Below the pieces are notes generated by a model that was not told the origin of the DNA, did not search any database, and saw nothing but the letters and a program-made list of their open reading frames with translations. Made by a program: the position numbers and the translations under genes. From positions 1-9,517 of the forward strand of contig JAQTXY010000047.1 of NCBI GenBank assembly GCA_028688535.1: 9,517 bases of DNA, in the 5' to 3' direction. How positions within the stretch are numbered: position 1 is the first letter of the stretch; each line of letters begins with the position of its first letter. Below are positions 6,862-9,517 of the stretch, piece by piece. The stretch is from Methanothrix sp. GTDB lineage: Archaea; Halobacteriota; Methanosarcinia; Methanotrichales; Methanotrichaceae.

Positions 6862-8010
6862 ATGAAATTGAATGTTGGATTTGTAGGTTTTGATGGGACA
6901 GAGAGCAAGAGGGCTATTCCTGCCATCCACCAAGTCAAGGAAGCGCAAGGAATTGACGGCGATATGAATGTGCTGCTTAGAAGCCCTCATGCCAGGGCCA
7001 AAGCCATGCTTCGCAAGTTCACGAGGATGTGCGATGTAAGAGCCTTCTTGACGGATGAAAGGGACAGAGCTGCCTGGGAGGTGGTTGGGGCCAAAATAGA
7101 AGGCAACTATGGCGATTTCTTTGAGGAATCGGATGCGGTCATCATTGGAACCCCGGAGGGGCAGGAGTTGCCTTATGTCGAGGCCGGCATAGCTCACGAT
7201 TGCAGCATGGTGCTCATGGGAGGAGCCCAGAGAGGCGATATACTTAATGGTTTGGCTGAGAAGAACATCGAGATAGCGGATAAAATTAAGGAAGATCTGG
7301 GAAGAGAGTTCTTCTTCGGACTGGAGAACTACGATCGATTTCTCAAGGCTGCTCCCAGGTTGATCCAATGCACCAGCTGTAACACAACCTCCCTATGCAG
7401 AGCTGTACTGGCCGCGAGGCCACTTGGACTTCGGGCCGTCTTGGGCAACCTGGATCGCAGAAGCGGGGATCCGCAAAACATTGTCAAGATGTCTCCCAAT
7501 GCAATTGAGTTCGGACGTGGCGTGGGCCATCAGGGAAAAGATGCGGCAACTGTTTTCAAGGACGTGAAGTTCTCGATCAGGGCCAGTAAGGTTCCCATTA
7601 CCATGCCGCATGTGCATCAATTAAATTTTATCTTCGAGGGTGAGCAAGAGCCAGAGATGCTGCTTAAGCAGCTTGCCAAGACCAGGCGCGTTGTGATAAT
7701 TCCTTATGATGATGCTGGAAGGAAGCACGAGTGGACTGGCGAGATTCTGGAGGCCTTTTCATCCGGCTTTGAAAGGCCTTTAAGCCCCGAGATCTTTGAG
7801 CTGCTCTTCTCCGATGCAATAATTCCCTTTGAGCTGGGCGATTTCACCATCATGCAGACAGTCATGCTTGTCGAGCAGATGTCCGTGCCTGTGCCAAATT
7901 ACGCAGAAGCATACCTCCTGTTTTGCGGATTTTCAGGAGAAAGAGTCCATAGTTCAGTTGACAAGGCGTTGGGTGTAGTACACGGTGTATGGCCGGATGG
8001 ACTGGCCTGA
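6862..8010 (+). CDS. Divergent type II (archaeal) glyceraldehyde-3-phosphate dehydrogenase homologue
   Basis: This 382-residue protein is related to the archaeal GAPDH family (NAD(P)-dependent oxidation of glyceraldehyde-3-phosphate). Matching blocks are TPEG at 97-100, a GG pair at 120-121 (family QGGEK), CTSCNTTSLCR at 170-180 with the presumed catalytic Cys173, DRRSGDPQN at 198-206 (family VRRGADP), SPNAI at 211-215, GHQGKD at 222-227 (family SHHGPD), and PHVHQLN at 249-255 in place of LMHxH. Departures are the N-terminal loop, which reads GFDGTES (9-15) instead of GYGTIG, and about 20 extra residues between GG and Cys173. Normal catalysis and NAD(P) binding are therefore uncertain, and it may be a paralogue with another job. 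An ATG at 6862 is used; a TTG at 6814 in the same frame would overlap the STAS-like gene, and homology begins at KLNVGFVGF. The 7-nt gap to the upstream gene implies an operon. Confidence 0.8.
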   Translation: MKLNVGFVGFDGTESKRAIPAIHQVKEAQGIDGDMNVLLRSPHARAKAMLRKFTRMCDVRAFLTDERDRAAWEVVGAKIEGNYGDFFEESDAVIIGTPEGQELPYVEAGIAHDCSMVLMGGAQRGDILNGLAEKNIEIADKIKEDLGREFFFGLENYDRFLKAAPRLIQCTSCNTTSLCRAVLAARPLGLRAVLGNLDRRSGDPQNIVKMSPNAIEFGRGVGHQGKDAATVFKDVKFSIRASKVPITMPHVHQLNFIFEGEQEPEMLLKQLAKTRRVVIIPYDDAGRKHEWTGEILEAFSSGFERPLSPEIFELLFSDAIIPFELGDFTIMQTVMLVEQMSVPVPNYAEAYLLFCGFSGERVHSSVDKALGVVHGVWPDGLA

Positions 8011-8045
8011 CCCAATTCAAATATCACCAAAATCAAGATGTTGAT

Positions 8046-9449
8046 CTAGTATTCCGATAGTTTGGTCTGCGCTGCCATGCACTTCTCACCTGGAATTTCA
8101 ACAGGATAAAGTCCTGTCAGGCATCCCATGCAAAGGTGCTCCTTAGGGATTCCCACCGCGTTCACCAGACCCTGGTGGCTCACGTAGCCTAGGGAGTCGG
8201 CGTTAATCACAGCTTCCACGCCAGCCACTGTCTTGTAGGCGGCTATGAGTTCCTCGCGGCTGGCCATATCGATGCCTAAATAGCAGGGCGCCAGGATGGG
8301 CGGGCTGCCTATGCGCACATGCACCTTTTCGGCGCCAGCCTTGCGGACCATGTCCACAATCCTGCGGCTGGTTGTGCCGCGCACAATTGAATCGTCCACC
8401 AAGACCAGCTTATGACCCTCAATATTAGGCCGGATGGTATTCATCTTCAGGCGCACGGCGGTCTCACGCATGCTCTGATCGGGCATGATGAAGGTCCTGC
8501 CGATATAGCGGTTCTTCATCAGGCACTCCCGGTAGCTGATCCCCGAGCACTGGTGATAGCCTACGGCCAGAGTAATCCCTGAGTCCGGGATGGGTGTAAC
8601 CGTGTCCGCATTAGCCGGATGCTCGCGTGCTAAATTGGCTCCGATGTTGACCCGCACATCGTAAATCAGGCGACCGTCCATGATGCTATCGGGCCTAGCA
8701 AAGTAAATGTACTCAAATATGCAGTGCGCCTGATGGGGCATGCGGGCCAGCTGATACGATTTCATCTCGCCGTGCCTGATAACGATCAGCTCACCGGGCA
8801 TGACATCGCGAATGAGCTTTCCATTAAGAGTATCTATAGCGGCACTCTCGGAAGCCACCATAATGCCGGAATCGATCTCGCCGATGCAAAGCGGCTTGAT
8901 GCCCAGAGGGTCTCGCACAGCGAGGACTGTGTCTCCCCAGAGAAAGACAAGTGAGTAGGAGCCTACGATCTTACGCATCAGGGCGCGCACAGCTTCTTGT
9001 AGATCATAGCGCAAGAGCTCTTTTACAAAAAGGTGAGCTATAACCTCGGTGTCCGATGTAGAATAGAATATGTCGCCCGACTGCTCCAGGTGCTCCCGGA
9101 GCTGGCAGGAATTCACCAGATTGCCGTTATGAGCTATGGCAATAGCTCCATCTTTGTATTTCACCAGCAAAGGCTGGCTATTTTCTATGCACGACCGGCC
9201 GGATGTAGGATATCGAACATGACCGATGCCCACCTGGCCGCGCAGCAGGGCGATCTGGGCATCATCAAATACTTCTGAGACAAGGCCCATGCCCCGATGG
9301 GTGCGTATGGCCTTGCCGTCGTGCACCGAGATGCCAGCCGCCTCCTGCCCCCGGTGCTGCAGGGCATAGAGGGCATAATAAATGGATTTAGCTACATTAT
9401 TGCCCGTCTCATTGAAGGAAATCCCGACAACGCCGCAGGCATCGTGCAA
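8046..9449 (-). CDS. purF: Amidophosphoribosyltransferase (glutamine PRPP amidotransferase)
   Basis: This is the first committed step of purine synthesis: PRPP plus glutamine gives 5-phosphoribosylamine. The 467-residue length is normal. The N-terminal Ntn glutaminase domain (about 5-235) starts with nucleophile Cys5 after a four-residue propeptide (MHDA^CGVVGI), with RYPTSG at 79-84, HNGN at 107-110 and SDTEV at 132-136. The phosphoribosyltransferase domain carries the PRPP motif LVLVDDSIVRGTT at 348-360. C243, C389, C440 and C443 match the four [4Fe-4S] ligands of the Bacillus subtilis enzyme, so this is the cluster-bearing, propeptide-processed type. The start codon is TTG (9447-9449). The frame is open only nine codons further upstream, with no other usual start, and AGAGG lies 7 nt ahead. 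The gene follows an L37e-like gene by 10 nt, as in other methanogens, and converges on the GAPDH-like gene with 35 nt between. Confidence 0.97.
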   Translation of the reverse strand: MHDACGVVGISFNETGNNVAKSIYYALYALQHRGQEAAGISVHDGKAIRTHRGMGLVSEVFDDAQIALLRGQVGIGHVRYPTSGRSCIENSQPLLVKYKDGAIAIAHNGNLVNSCQLREHLEQSGDIFYSTSDTEVIAHLFVKELLRYDLQEAVRALMRKIVGSYSLVFLWGDTVLAVRDPLGIKPLCIGEIDSGIMVASESAAIDTLNGKLIRDVMPGELIVIRHGEMKSYQLARMPHQAHCIFEYIYFARPDSIMDGRLIYDVRVNIGANLAREHPANADTVTPIPDSGITLAVGYHQCSGISYRECLMKNRYIGRTFIMPDQSMRETAVRLKMNTIRPNIEGHKLVLVDDSIVRGTTSRRIVDMVRKAGAEKVHVRIGSPPILAPCYLGIDMASREELIAAYKTVAGVEAVINADSLGYVSHQGLVNAVGIPKEHLCMGCLTGLYPVEIPGEKCMAAQTKLSEY

Positions 9450-9456
9450 CTTTACG

Positions 9457-9461
9457 CCTCT
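9457..9461 (-). promoter_or_regulatory. purF ribosome binding site overlapping the upstream stop codon
   Basis: On the minus strand AGAGG stands 7 nt before the TTG start of purF and shares bases with the TAG stop of the L37e-like gene. It supports the TTG start and suggests translational coupling between the two genes. Confidence 0.55.
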
Positions 9462-9517
9462 AGTAATCCGCCTTTCTCATCCACTTGTGACTGCCCATGC
9501 GCAGTTTGGTTGAACTG
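9460..9517 (-). CDS. rpl37e: Ribosomal protein L37e (eL37), C-terminal 18 residues only
   Basis: The open frame entering from the right edge reads SSTKLRMGSHKWMRKADY and ends at TAG 9460-9462. It resembles the end of archaeal L37e, a small zinc-ribbon protein of the large ribosomal subunit, whose tail runs CGFGKS-[TA]-[RK]-x-R-x-Y-[KE]-W-Q-x-K with a basic, Trp-containing finish. The zinc-binding CxxC pairs would lie outside the window. The position is strong support: in Methanosarcina-type methanogens the order LSm, rpl37e, purF is well known from genome annotation, and here the fragment ends 10 nt before purF. With only 18 residues visible the name is a context-aided inference. Confidence 0.65.
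   Translation of the reverse strand, partial: SSTKLRMGSHKWMRKADY

Noticed and set aside
6652..7368. 238-residue open frame on the minus strand
   Set aside because: It lies opposite the STAS-like and GAPDH-like genes, both with clear family motifs. The translation shows no family pattern and looks like a shadow of the coding strand.
6862..8010. Methanogenesis marker protein as identity of this gene
   Set aside because: It was considered because of the methanogen context, but the CNTT, RRxGDP, SPNAI and HxH blocks fit the archaeal GAPDH family instead.
8011..8045. Hairpin terminator between the GAPDH-like gene and purF
   Set aside because: The 35-nt gap shows no convincing inverted repeat or long T run on either strand.

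Overview
The window looks like a chromosomal segment of a methanogenic euryarchaeon, most likely of the Methanosarcinales/Methanotrichales type (Methanothrix-like). This is an inference. It rests on the tail of an archaeal L37e-like ribosomal gene directly ahead of purF, an archaeal-type phosphatase/NAD kinase gene pair, a type II (archaeal) GAPDH relative, TATA-like boxes ahead of genes, and a secreted protein rich in N-glycosylation sequons. No rRNA, tRNA, CRISPR array, insertion sequence or phage gene was seen.

Layout. Positions 1-1107 (+) hold the 3' end of an inositol-monophosphatase-family phosphatase, overlapped by 17 nt by nadK. Positions 1201-1938 (-) encode an unrecognised exported protein. 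Positions 2045-3808 (+) encode a CLC-family chloride channel/transporter with two C-terminal CBS domains. It converges on 3891-6338 (-), a P-type (P3A, plasma-membrane H+-pump type) ATPase. A divergent promoter region (6339-6497) separates the ATPase from a two-gene unit on +: a small SpoIIAA/STAS-like protein (6498-6854) and, 7 nt later, a divergent type II GAPDH homologue (6862-8010). Converging on that unit is purF (8046-9449, -), preceded at the window edge by the last 18 codons of an L37e-like ribosomal protein gene.

How the genes may work together. The phosphatase and NAD kinase match, in order, the two halves of the fused NADP phosphatase/NAD kinase of Methanocaldococcus jannaschii (MJ0917), so they probably act together on the NAD/NADP balance. 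The CLC protein and the proton ATPase are neighbours that would both affect membrane potential and pH, although they are convergent and not co-transcribed. The STAS-like/GAPDH-like pair is the least explained part: the GAPDH relative keeps the catalytic Cys region but has an altered dinucleotide-binding loop and an insertion before the active site. L37e and purF form a housekeeping unit, with a purF ribosome binding site that overlaps the L37e stop codon.

Intergenic stretches are all under 300 bases. They hold putative TATA boxes, ribosome binding sites, a possible T-tract terminator and two very short open frames, listed under findings as speculative.
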